From Capniomyces stellatus (Eukaryota > Kickxellomycota > Harpellomycetes > Harpellales > Legeriomycetaceae), in contig LUVW01000015.1 in assembly GCA_001661515.1 (NCBI GenBank), forward strand, positions 1,019,453-1,083,452: a stretch of DNA of 64,000 nucleotides, given 5' to 3'. Made by a program: the position numbers and the translations under genes. Positions 35,023 through 46,754 of the stretch are shown here, in pieces; within the stretch, counting starts at the first letter, position 1; the number at the start of each line of letters is the position of its first letter. The notes beneath the pieces are model-generated. The model had not been told where the DNA came from, did no database searches, and saw nothing but the letters and a program-made list of their open reading frames with translations.

Positions 35023-38000
35023 TTAACGAAGAAGAGGGGTGCTTCGCATGACATCAACTTCGCGTTGTAGGCGAGAGTTGCTGTCTCTTAGCTCCTCAAC
35101 TAGTCGTTCCTTGCGGCGTTTTTCGACGTTTAGTAAGTCGCAGTTGTTTTCAAGTTCGGTGATGTTGACTTCGAGTCGTTTGATTTTGTTTCCGAGGCGG
35201 ACAAACTCGTTGAGTTGGCGTTGTTTATTTTTTTCGACTTCGCCAAGTTGGAACTGGAGGTCTCTGATTTGGCGGCAGAGTTTTTTGTTTTCAATGCCGA
35301 GCTGGTACGCAGAGTCGGGAGCGGAACCGAGGTTTGCAGCGCTAGTACCGCCAATGCTTTTCCCGTCGCTGTTCAAGCTAATATCGGATTTGTTGGTGAG
35401 TTTGGGGTCAACCTTTTGGTACCTTTTGGAGTCGCGGCTGTTGGACTGAACGAGTTTTGCTTCAAAGTCCATGAGTTCGCGTTTAACCTGTTTCAGGTTG
35501 CTTTCAAGCTGGTTGTTGTGTTTGGTTAGCAGTGTGTTGACTTCGCGTTCGTTATCAAGTGCTGCGTGCAAGTCGATTACTTGCAAGTTAAACTTGTTGT
35601 TTCGCTTTTCAACAGCCACAAAGTTCTCGCTCATTTCTGTGTACTTGCTGTTCAGCAGCTTCACCTCGTCTTCTAGCTGGAGCGCTGCCTTTTCGGCTAT
35701 TTGTCTTCCGTTGCTCGCTCCAACGTACTTGTCCTGAACCACATCCAACCTCTCTTCCAGCCTTGTCTTTGCACTGTTTGCTTCGTTCAGGCTCGCTTCA
35801 ACCGCTTGCTGCCTCAACGTCATGCTGTCCATTTCTAACCGCATCGCCGACAGCTGTGATTCCGTTGCTTTTGCCGCATCCCTCGCCTTCTCATATGCCG
35901 GTGCCAGTTCCTCTAGCTTCTCAACCGCATGCGCCAACTCCTTCTTCAGCTCTTCAACCTCCCCTGCCGTCCTTTCAAGCTCCAGGCTCTTTGATATCAC
36001 CGAACTGTCCAGCTGTATATACGCCTCTCTCAGCCCCACGTGGTCCTGGTTTGTTGTATCAAGCTCCGCTGCCAGCTTCTCCAACTCCTTCATATACTTG
36101 GCTCTCAAACTCTCAAGCGCCAAATCGTGGTCCTGAACATCCAACCTATGCCTCTCGTTAATCGCCTCAACCTCGTCAATCAGCCGGTGTCGAACCGCCA
36201 TTGTCTCTGACGACTGGTCGTTTAGCACGTCTAACTCATTCTGCAGCTCCATGATCTTCTGGTTCGCCTCCGCCAGCTCAGCCTCCGCATTGTCCCGTGC
36301 CTGGCTAGCCTCGCTTGCTGATATAACCGACTCCTCCAACTTTGCCAAGCTGTCCGAGTTCATTTTCTCAAGCCTGTACACCTTGGACTCGCTATCGTCC
36401 ACTGTTTTGGTAAACTCGGCCAGTCTATGCTGCAGATCCAAAACCGTTTCTTCCAGCGACTCAATGTGCACCATGTTGGTTTCAAACTTGTACTTTTCCT
36501 CCGCCAGCTGGCTCTTGTACCGCTCCAGCTCGCTGTTCAGCCCGTCCCTCTCGTTGCTCACATGGTCAAGATGCGACTTTGCTAGGTTCAGCTCTGCCTG
36601 CAGCTCGCCAAACGAAACGTCCAAATCGCCCAGCTGTGTCTGCTTTTCCTCAGCGTCTTGCTGGGCAATTCTCAGTGCTGCCTTAAGCGCCAAACAGCTT
36701 TCCTCCAGCTTGCTCACGTTGTCGTTGAAAATGCTGCGCGCACCCGAGTTCTGAATCTCCATTTTCTTCATCGACTCCAGCGCCTGGCTATTGTGGCTGA
36801 TCTCGTTCTTCAGCCTTACAATCTCGGCCGTCTTCTTCTGGTCAGCCTCCTTCATCTCCTTCGCCTCCTTTTGCAGCAAATTAACCTTGGCCTCCATCTT
36901 GTTTCTGGAGTCCAGATGGTACGCCGCCTCAGCCGTGATCTCCTCAATCTTGCGCTCAGCCTGTCGACACTTTCTACTGTTCATGTCCGCCTCAATCTGC
37001 AGCTTTTCCAGAGTCGACTGCAGCGAATTGGACTTTTGCTCATGCCGCGACGCCAATGCCTGGAAATCACCAAGCGCCTTCTCGCTTATCTCCAGCTTCA
37101 TCCCCACGCTCCTGAGCTCGTTGGTCAGGTCCTGGATGTCCTGCACAGACTTGCTGTTTTCTTCGCTTGAACTTCCCAGTCCCCTGACTCCGCTCTCAAC
37201 CGCTTCCTGCAGGCTTTCCAGCTCCTCAGTCAGCTTAGACACCTTGATCTGCGCTTCTACCCGGGCTGCATTCTCCTCATCCAGCTTTTCTCCCATGGCA
37301 TTGATCTCCTCCAGCAACAGCTTGCGGCTCTCCTCAATAACCATCGACTTGGCGTCCACCTCGGCCTCAATCCTCTTTCTAAATTCGTCCTGCTGCTCCT
37401 CCCACTTTTTTTTCACCTCCTCAGCCGCAAACCGGGCGTTCTTCTCCGAGTCCAGCTGTCTTGTCAGCTCTGCTACCTGCTCCTCCAACTCCACCTTCAG
37501 CTTCTCCAGTTCATGCACATTCCGCGTGCCGTCTCCTATCTCACTAATCAGCGTCTTCAGCTCTTTGTCCAAGGACTCTTTGCTCTCAGTCAGCAACGAC
37601 AGCTTGCTATCCCGTGTGTTCACCTCCTCCATCAACTGGCTTGATTTTGCCGACAAATCCTCTATTCTTCTGTCCGCCTCAACCAGCTCCGCCTCAACCT
37701 GTCTAATCCCGGCCTTGGACCCTTCAAGCTCGGCCACCAGCTTCTCGTTTGACTCCTGCAACTGGCTTGACCTTCCTTGCTCCGACTCCAGCAATCGCTG
37801 CAGATCCATCACCTCATCTGATGCCTTGGTCTTTGACTTTTCAAGCTGTGCTGATCTCTGTTCAAGCTCCTCATACGCACTCCTCAGATCCTCCAGCTCA
37901 GCGTACGCAATCGATCGCGTTTCCTCCAGCTGGCTCTGGTGAGTGGATGTCAGGTCGTTTATGCTGTCAATAAGCTCCTCTATCTCCTTGGACTGATCTG

Positions 38001-41000
38001 TCAGCTTCTGCTGGAGTTGCTCTTTATCCGTCTCCACCTGGTCCATTTGGCCTGTCAGCTCCTGCACTCTCTTGTTGGACGCATCAAGCTGCTCGTGGTA
38101 GCTCTTGGTCTCTATTTCCCTCGTTTCCTGGCCCCCCTTAAGTTCATCCAGCTGGGTTGACAGCTCGTGCATCTCAGACTTTGACTTGGCCAGCTCCGCT
38201 TCGTACTCCTCAACCTTTGAGCCCAGTTCCTGAATCTGCGACTTGTCACTTTGGATGTCGGCCTGTGACTTGCTCAGCGATTCCAGCGACTCTGCCAGCT
38301 GTCTTTTGAGCTCGCTCATCTCTTCCTGTATCTCGTACTCTCTTTGTGCGCTTTCGTCTGCCTTTGCGCTAAGATCGTTGAGCGAGCGGTCTATTATTGA
38401 CTTTGACTGTTTCAGCGACTCGTTTTCCTGCGTTCTCTGCTCCACTTGCATCTCCAGCTCAGATATTCTGGCCGAATCGTTCTTGCGCGCCTCGTACAGC
38501 TCACTATGCGCACTGGTCAGCGACCCCTTCAGGTGCTCAACCTCTCTTTCCAGCATGCTCCTCAGCTCAGCCTCGCTGGTGCTGCTGTCCGCATGTGCCT
38601 CCACCATCTCGCGCATGGTGTTCAGCTCGTTCTCGGCTCTCTGCAGATTCTCCAGCATCCTCTCCTTTTCCGAGTTTGCATTCAGAAGCTGCGACGACAA
38701 CGCAGAAATCTGGCTTGCCGTAGTAGCCTTCATTTCCATTTGGATCATCGACTCTGAGTTTCTCAACTCTATTTCTGCCTCAATCGCCTTCTGCGACTCG
38801 GTCAACTGGTTGTGCATCGTCTCCAGCCCCTTCTTGTAGTGTTCAGCTGCCTCCACCGCCTCGTTCTGCTCCTTAATCGCAATATCCACCTCGCTTTCCA
38901 GCTCTGAAATCCGTTCTTTGTGCAAGTTGGACTGCGTTTCCATTTCCGCTCGAGCCGCTTTCAGCTCAGAAATCTGCGTCTCCAGATCCTGCACCATTGC
39001 CGACGTCTGTTCGTAATCAAGCGTTGCTCTCTCGGCCCGCTCCTTGTAGTCCTGAACCGTGGCCTCTAGCTCATCCAGCTGACCCTTTTCGATTTCCCGG
39101 CTGTTGCTCAGCTCGTCCTTGTGTCTAGCCTCCTCCTCGAGCTTGTTTCTCAGCTCGCCCAACTCGCCCTCCAATCCCTCGTTTCTCCTCGTCAGATCTT
39201 CGCACTGTTCCTCCAGTGCTGCCAGCATATCCGAGTGTTCCTTCAGGCTCTCCTCAAGCAGTCCCTCCCGCTCCCTTGTCCTCGTCAGTACTTCTTCTTG
39301 GTCCAAGCTCGTGTTTCTTTCCTCAATCAGCATTCTCTCCAGCTCCTCCTTCTTGGCGTTCCAGTCCTGTATCTGCCTCTCAGCCACCTCTCGCTCGCTC
39401 TTCTCAGCCTCAGCCTTCCTTTTCCACTCATTCAGCAGCTCGTCCTTTTTCTTCAACTCCTCGTCCACTCTTGTCACTTGCAGCAAGGGCTTGACTTTCC
39501 GGTACAGCTTCCACCACGGCCACTCGCACAGCTGGTTGTAGACCCGCGCGTTACGCTGGATAATCCGGATCGACTTGGCCTGATCAATTCTCCTATGGAA
39601 CCTCCTTCTGCACAGCGTGCCTCTGGCCACCGCCTGGAACTCGGTGATTATCTTGGACAGCTTGATGTCTCTTATCTCCTCCAGTTCTGCTAGCTCACCA
39701 GCCCTAAAAAACACCTTGCTGTTTCCCAGCCTGTACTTTGATGCGTCCAGCGACATTGCCTCGAGCAGCAGTTGAACCGCCTGCTTCGAATCCACAAAGC
39801 GCTCCCTCGGTATCACATCTGGTGCTAAAATCTCGTACCTCTGCCTGAACTCTGCAAACGTTTCTCTGCTGGGGAACCCCTGCCTCGTGATTCTGATCCC
39901 CTCAAGCACCCCATTACACCTCAGCTGCTCCAGAACCAGCGGCGTGTCGATCTTACCCGCCCTCTTCTCGTGGTTTGGAACAATACACCTCACAAAGTGC
40001 GGCTCAGTAGAGTTCAGCTGTGCCATCAACGAGTTCAGCTGCTCCTTGTGCCGCATACTCACCGTCCTAAACGCTGACCTCCCAAACGCTCTCGACAGCC
40101 CGCTTGATTTTAGAATTCTTGATGTTGATGTTGATGTTAGCGTTGACACGCTCTCCTGGCTGTACTCCCCAAACAACTGCGCCACAAACCCCTCGCTCGA
40201 GTTGGCCAGCAGCCTGCACACATTCTCATTCATCGAGTCCTTGTTCTTCTCCAGCCACCCCGTCGTGTCGTACTCCACCTGCGACGCATAATGGTTAATA
40301 ATAAAACCCATGTTGAACCTTGGCTGCTCGTACTTGCTCGACTTCCCCGTCCACAACGAATGCAGCTTGTCCGTAAAGCTCTTGTCTGTTGCCTTTGGCA
40401 GCACGCTTTCCTCGTCCAAACACGACATTATTCCTATTGGCTGCGACTTGTCAATCAACTCTATCGTCGGCTTCAAGTCCAGTCCAAAATCTATAAAATC
40501 CCACTCAATCCCCTCTCTCCTGTACTCCTCCTGCTCCAAAATAAACATGTGGTGGTTGAAGAACTGCTGCAGCCTCTCGTTCGTGTAATTAATGCACAAC
40601 TGCTCAAACGAATTCACCTCCAAAATCTCAAATCCCGCTATATCCAGCACCCCAATAAACTTTGTGTTTCCAGACGTCCTATTCAGATTCTTGTTTATCT
40701 GCCTCACTATCGCCCCAAACATCCTTTCATACAACCCCCTCGCCAACGCCTCAATCGAGTACGTCACCTGCTCAACGTTCCTCGACTGTATCACCCAGTC
40801 TCTCCCCGCCAGAATCTTTGGTCTCAACAGCGCCTTTGTAAAGTCCGAAAGCGGAACCCCCAGCACGTGACACACCTTCTCTGCCGCAACCTGCTCCTTT
40901 AGTATCGCCTCTTCCCTCGTCGCTTGCAACTGGATATTCCCCAAGTTCAGAATACTCGATACTATCTTGTATAGCTCCAGCTTTTGCCCCTCTTCAAATC

Positions 41001-42546
41001 CTGATAACTCAAGTGCCCTTTCAAGCTCCTCAAACTCCTTTGAGTCGTCAACCCCTGCTATCGACTCTTTGCAGTTCTTTGTAAACGTATAGTCCTTCGC
41101 CTCTCCCTCCAGCAGTATCTTTTCCTTCAGACTCTTGCTCCCTCCCTTTAGCAACTGGAAAAACACGTGGAAGTTTCTCTCTTGCCGTGACTGTCTTGTC
41201 ACCCGGAGCTTCTCCAGCAAATACCACTCTATATTCGCCCCTACTATACACCCCCCCTCATTAATCTCAATCCTGATAAATTTACCAAATCTAGACGAGT
41301 TGTTGTTCCTGATTGTCTGTGCATTTCCAAATGCCTCAAGAATCGGGTTTGTGCTTAGAATCTGTCTCTCCAAGTTCCCGCTCTCGCTTTTTTGGTTCTG
41401 CGACAATGGCGCCACCGCTGTAAGGTAATGTATCACCTTTTTCGTATTCTCTGTTTTCCCCGCCCCTGACTCTCCACTATTCACACATTGTTACATTTCA
41501 TTTCATTTCATTAATTTAATCTTGAAACTGTATAATTTAAAATCAACCCAAGTCAATCCAGTTCATACCACATTATATCAATCTAATCCAATACTACCCG
41601 ATACAATACAATCCAATCCAATCCAACCCAACCCAATTCAAAGATCTAAACTGTCAATCTCAATTAATAAATAAAACATAAGCTATCAGCTTAAACCAAT
41701 CCACTTACGTAATCAATATGGACTGGCTCTCTCTGGAGAACAACAATGCCTGGTACGAAGCATCCGCAATCGAATAAATGTGCGGTGCAACCTCGTCTCT
41801 CCTCTTACTCCTGTACGACTTTATGAACTCTGGTCCATAAATAGGCAAGTTGTAGTACGGGTTCACTGCTACCAGAAATGGTCCCGAGTACGTGTATATC
41901 AGCCCTTGCGCATATCTCTGCTTCAGATTGTGCACCACAGAGGCTTCATTCAAGTACCCCAAATCTGCCATATCCTCTTTGTTGTCAAACTTGGGCGGGT
42001 TGACTTTTTCTGTCAAGTTTATATTCATTTCAATATCCTATTTATACCCATATCATTCAAAGTTATGCATATTTCCTAATCTATCTCACTTTGATTTTTT
42101 TTTTTCAATATTCCTTCTTTTTCAATATTCCTTTTCGTTTATTTTTGAACAACTTTTTCTCCCCCACTTTATAAGCAATTCAGCTTTATAGTCAAAAGTA
42201 TATATTAGCGTTTAAACAATAGTTATCCTTGCTGTTTACATACCTGCCCATTGATTAAATGTATGCTGACTATCTCTCTATTTTCTGCTGTTATAAACCC
42301 TGCCAAATACCCCTCTTTCTCATCAGGCACCCACACCCACTTCTTTTCAGTAAAATTCATATCTGACTGCTCAAAAATACTCTGTGTAGCATTTATCTGG
42401 AACGAAGTTGGCGTTGTTGATATCGATGATCCCTCTGTAGACATTATTGAGCCCGAGTAATTCATCTTGTCATTGTTTGTTGCATACGCATTGTGCATCA
42501 CTCTTCGGAGTGCCGATACTGACGGACCCCTTTGGCTTTGCGACAT
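35023..42546 (-). CDS. myo2: Class II myosin heavy chain (3 exons)
   Basis: This is the actin motor of the contractile ring or septation apparatus. Exons: 42546-42244, 42037-41709, 41476-35023 (2361 aa), with phases consistent. The N-terminal SH3-like domain has [18 protein letters not shown]. The motor continues with [40 protein letters not shown] and the P-loop GESGAGKT at residues 212-219, which is rebuilt across intron 2. Switch I is [11 protein letters not shown] and switch II DIAGFE. VRCIVPN and [12 protein letters not shown] follow. One or two IQ motifs (about 815-850, [14 protein letters not shown]) lead to [16 protein letters not shown], the class II head-tail junction, and then some 1480 residues of almost unbroken coiled coil. 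The length matches long filamentous-fungal class II myosins rather than the shorter S. pombe Myo2. Intron 2 (41708-41477) contains AATCC/AACCC-type simple repeats. Confidence 0.97.
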
Positions 42547-44606
42547 TGTAATGTTATTATCCTGCTCTTTTGGTGTGCTCTTTTCTTATTTTTACCAAAT
42601 TTTATTTATTATTAGCTATCTTTCTTTTTCTTTTTTTTTGGTTTGTTTGCTTGTATGTTTGCCCAAGCCTTTGATACTGGACTGTGTATATCTGCTCTTT
42701 GCTATGTTTTTTTTTGCTGAGCCTATTGTTCTAGACTGACTCTCAATCGGCTTGACGGTATTTTTGCTGTACTATTCCTTTAACAGTATTTACTCTTTTA
42801 TATCTATCTCGAGATACCCTTCTGCCTATTTTATTTAACTTGTTTTCAGCTTTGCTTTTTTTTTCATATGTTGTCAACTATTACGAGCCGCTATGACTAA
42901 CTCATATTACAACTTTTCAGGTCTTGGTGATGAAAAAAAAACAACAAAGGTTCCTCACTTTAATTTTTTTTTGTTTACTATTAGCACTAACTAACTTTAA
43001 GAAGTGTGTATTACTTTGGGCTGTTTTTAAATAGTCTAGCACTACTTTATCTAGTAGTTATTCCCAACTAATGTTTACTTTTATTTACTTTTTTTACTCT
43101 ACATACCATTTGTTTGACTTTTATTAATTACATTGTGTTTCAACATGGAAACCTGATTTACTCGCCCCATTATTTACTTTTTGCAATATTTGTAACCAAC
43201 CTCGCCTTTCTTTACTTTATTTTCATGTCTTTCTTAGTTTTCTTTGTTTCACCAATCGCTCTGCTATCTTTTTTTTTTTTTGTATTTCACGCATTAACTG
43301 TCACAGCTTGTTTTCCTTTATCTAGAAAACCTGCCAACCACCACAATCTCTTTACAACCTTTTCGAAATAACCGTTATGTTGTGTAAAGTCGTGATCGTC
43401 AACACGTACTGATGCCACTAGGATGTCTCTAGCAGTGAATACTAAACAATTCCAACAAATGCTGTATTGGATTCTCTTTGTTTTGTTTTATTTTTGTTTT
43501 ATTTTATTTTTTTTGCTTTACTCAATTTACAAACCAATCCATTCGTTGTTTATTATTTTTTTGAAAATCATATTGAGTTATACATTTATAATCTTCAGTC
43601 TCAACTTGCGATGATTTACCCTCTATTTTGATCTAATTAGCCTTCAACAATTCGCCCGCTATGTTTGCAGTATTTATTATTTGCTATCAATGACTGCACT
43701 TTACTAATATTGCGAATTCACCTCTATTCTGTTTTCTTTGTCTCTTATTTGTCATATTTATTTACTTTTTCCACCGTAATTTTAGTCAGTTTTTTGTGTC
43801 CACATTTATTATCATCACTTTTCAACGTAATATTCATGTTAATACTTTACAACAATCATCCAGAACTTTCAATAAATACATTCCAGGCTAACCATGTTTT
43901 TTTTTCAGATTTACTTACTTGGCTCTTTCTATTTCAAGCTAAATTGGCGTTTGTGTGAAAAAAAAATAATTTGAAGCCAGCTTGTATTTTCTTAAACGAC
44001 CATTGGCTATTCCAATCGAAAGGTGTCGCCGGCAATATCCACTGCTTTTGGAGCAAACAACATGTATCTAAACTCAATAGTAGCTAGTACTGCAAACTCG
44101 CTTTTCCAATATTGACGGTTTGCTAACTCTCCCTGATACATGAACATTCCAATCCAAACACATCAATCGCTGCTAACACCAATATCCCACCAACGTAATG
44201 TTTATATCCTTTCGTTGTAAATAGAAACCAAACTTGGACTAATAATATTTAGCTGAGGTTAAACATACACGCTGTGAATTTATATTGCGTCAGTCAAGTT
44301 GATTTTGTTCAACCATTGATATTATTTTAAACAAAAATAAATTTGTATTACTATTTTTCAATTTCAATTTCTATTAATTTTTATTAATTTTTATTTTAAT
44401 GAGGTCAACTATTTCAATTTTTTTTAGTAATATTTTTAGGGTTTTGAATTGATCTAATTAGATCTTGAGTTTATTTTTCAGAGAAAAAAAAGCCCAGTAA
44501 ATAATTTCTGCGTTAAAAAATTAAAAACTAAAATTTTGCTAGAGAATGAAATTTATTTCTTGTTAGGAACTTGTGGATTCATATAGGATTCCATTATAAC
44601 TCGATA
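42547..44606. other. T-rich divergent intergenic region, myosin II / DUF4460 gene
   Basis: The two flanking genes point away from each other, so promoters for both should lie here. The plus strand is T-rich from 42550 to about 43950, i.e. A-rich on the myosin strand. Open frames in it are Phe/Leu-rich noise. No gene was recognised. Confidence 0.55.
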
Positions 44607-45781
44607 ATGGAAATTGCTAGAAAAATCAAACCAATCTACAGAAATGTGCTTAAGCAAATTCACCCAGACTACTTTAACGACAGTCCAGTTGAAAAAGTCA
44701 GGAATCAAGAGACACTTCAATTAATTCAGAACTGGTTAAACCCGATTTTCAACAGTCAAGCCGAGGGGCCAGAGAATATCAAGACAAACAAAACACTGTT
44801 CCCTAAAAGGCTGATAGTGTGCTTTAGAAAGCCTGACGACCAAGCAGCAGGTAAATTTACAAAAATCGAGCTTGATCCGCGACTAGAATTTAAAGATATA
44901 TATCTTAAAGCGGGGTTGGAGAATAGCGGAAATGTATCAGAAAGCAAAAACGACGAATACCACGTATATAAAAATACCAGTGGTTACGTTGGTGTTTTAA
45001 TGTTTTTGGAATTGGCAAAAAAGGCTGGAGCCAGCTCAAATCTAAAAACGGCTGAATCAGAAAAAATAAAGTCCGAAATTGAAAGTCTACTGGGAAAATC
45101 TGGTGAGCTCAGTGTTATGGGGTTGGACAATTTGATATTTGGGTCACCAAATGCAAGGTTGCGAGAAGCTAGGGCCAAAGAAGCAAGGGAGGCCCGTGAT
45201 AGACTGAAATCCCAGAACAAACCTAAATCAAAAGAAAACGATATGGACTTTCTTCTCCGGCAATCAAATGTATCTATAAATAATTCTAAATATGCAGTTT
45301 CGGAAAAGTTTGGTAATTTTAAACCGACCTTGAAGTTGGATCGGTCAAAGCTGTTTTTTCACGGAAGTATTGGTCCGGATAAATGGATAAAAGTTGTTGA
45401 ACGGCTAGAGGGCATGCTTGATGTGTTAGAGTACAGTAAATGGAATGATCTCCCTGTGATGATCGTGAACAGCCTGCAAGAGGCGATATCATCAAACGGA
45501 AAGTGGAAATTTCCCGGATTCATTACCATCCCAGTAAATGTCAAACCCAAAGGTAAATCAACGTTATACAACAATATACGATACGTCATGATATATTTTG
45601 ACATTGTTATTATTAAATATGGCCAATCCATTCTGATTTATTTTATTGGCCTTACCAACTATGGTTAAATGCGACTCTGTTAATAGAGTTTAGTAGATTC
45701 TTGGATTTGTATCTACATCTTATCAAGCAAGAACGGTACGCTATTAATGAAAGAGAGTTTGAAAAGGCAAGGAATCTATAA
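44607..45781 (+). CDS. TCAIM-like mitochondrial protein with J-like DUF4460 domain (2+ exons)
   Basis: This resembles animal TCAIM (T-cell activation inhibitor, mitochondrial), which has DUF4460 and DUF4461. Its biochemical role is not established; the J-like fold suggests a chaperone link. The first helix and HPD motif are visible at once: IYRNVLKQIHPDYFND, with HPD at residues 19-21 if the ATG at 44607 is used. LQLIQNWL follows. A central Lys/Glu-rich region leads to the FFHGSIGPDKWIKVVERLEG block. Exon 1 ends at 45552. The acceptor at 45686 adds FSRFLDLYLHLIKQERYAIN and a stop, for 346 aa. There is no obvious presequence, so an upstream exon may exist: the frame stays open back through GFHYNSI past an acceptor-like TATAG at about 44585. 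Assignment is from motif memory, not a search. Confidence 0.7.
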
Positions 45782-46754
45782 TGGCGATTGGTTCTTTGTT
45801 TTATACAAGTACTCAGAAGAAAGTAAGGGTGATGGGGATCAGCTAAACCGTTCACAAAATAAACTATATTGTGCTTGGCCACTCATGCTTTCCAGGCATT
45901 GAAACGCTACCCGAGCACACCAAGTTTTGTAGATTAAACACGCATTGGTGTAAACTAAGACCAGACTAGACTAGACTTGTTTACATATCATATTTTGTTT
46001 TCATTTGGCCACTATGTTTTCACTTGGTTGGGATTTGTACTTGTGAATTAGCTGAAAGTTCCTAGTCTGGCTTCGTGCTTTGGTTCTAGAGCTGCTCCAT
46101 TATAGATCTTGGGGCCGACCGCTACTGTATTGGCAGAAATGAACATAACGACTGAACCGGCAATCCTGATCCATATACTTCATGTCGATCACCAGCATCC
46201 CAAGTCTATGCTTTAGTGCTTGGCTATTTGTTTCAACCATTTATTTTTGGTAGAGTTTGGCGCTGTTTAATTTGCCGAACGGATTATTCTTTTCGCGATT
46301 CGCTAAATTCTGGCAAGAATTAACATTTGAACTGAATAAAAATTTTATTTAAAACAAAACCTGTGCTTGATTTTAAACGAATAGTTTTAAGCCCAAACAC
46401 TAAAAAAACGATAAATTAACGTGAATATATTTTTCTTTTTGGCTCTGTTTTTGGTTTGAACAATCTATTTGATTGTTAGTTAATTTTTATTTTGTTTTGT
46501 TTTTTCCAGGCTTTGTTTTAAATATTCAATAAACCAAGTAAACATTTTGTATAAACTTGAAATTTCCCTCATGTATCGCTTTTAAACATTTACTTTTGAG
46601 GCTCAAAGGAAATAATACAGTAGTAGACAAACTCGATCGAAAGATTATAAAAACAGAAAGTAGATTTCAAGAAAAAACCTAGAACATCTTAAAGTGTGAG
46701 TTAACGAGTGAGGCGGTAAAATAACAAAATAGAATCGATTATGAATTCATTTTA
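45782..46754. other. intergenic region of about 1 kb
   Basis: No coding or RNA signal was recognised. The right half is A-rich on the plus strand upstream of the next gene. Confidence 0.6.

Noticed and set aside
36791..37942. 383-codon plus-strand frame inside the myosin gene, plus many smaller ones
   Set aside because: Antisense of GAG/CTG/AAG-rich coiled-coil codons gives long Ser/Leu-rich frames; the sense strand is an unmistakable myosin tail.
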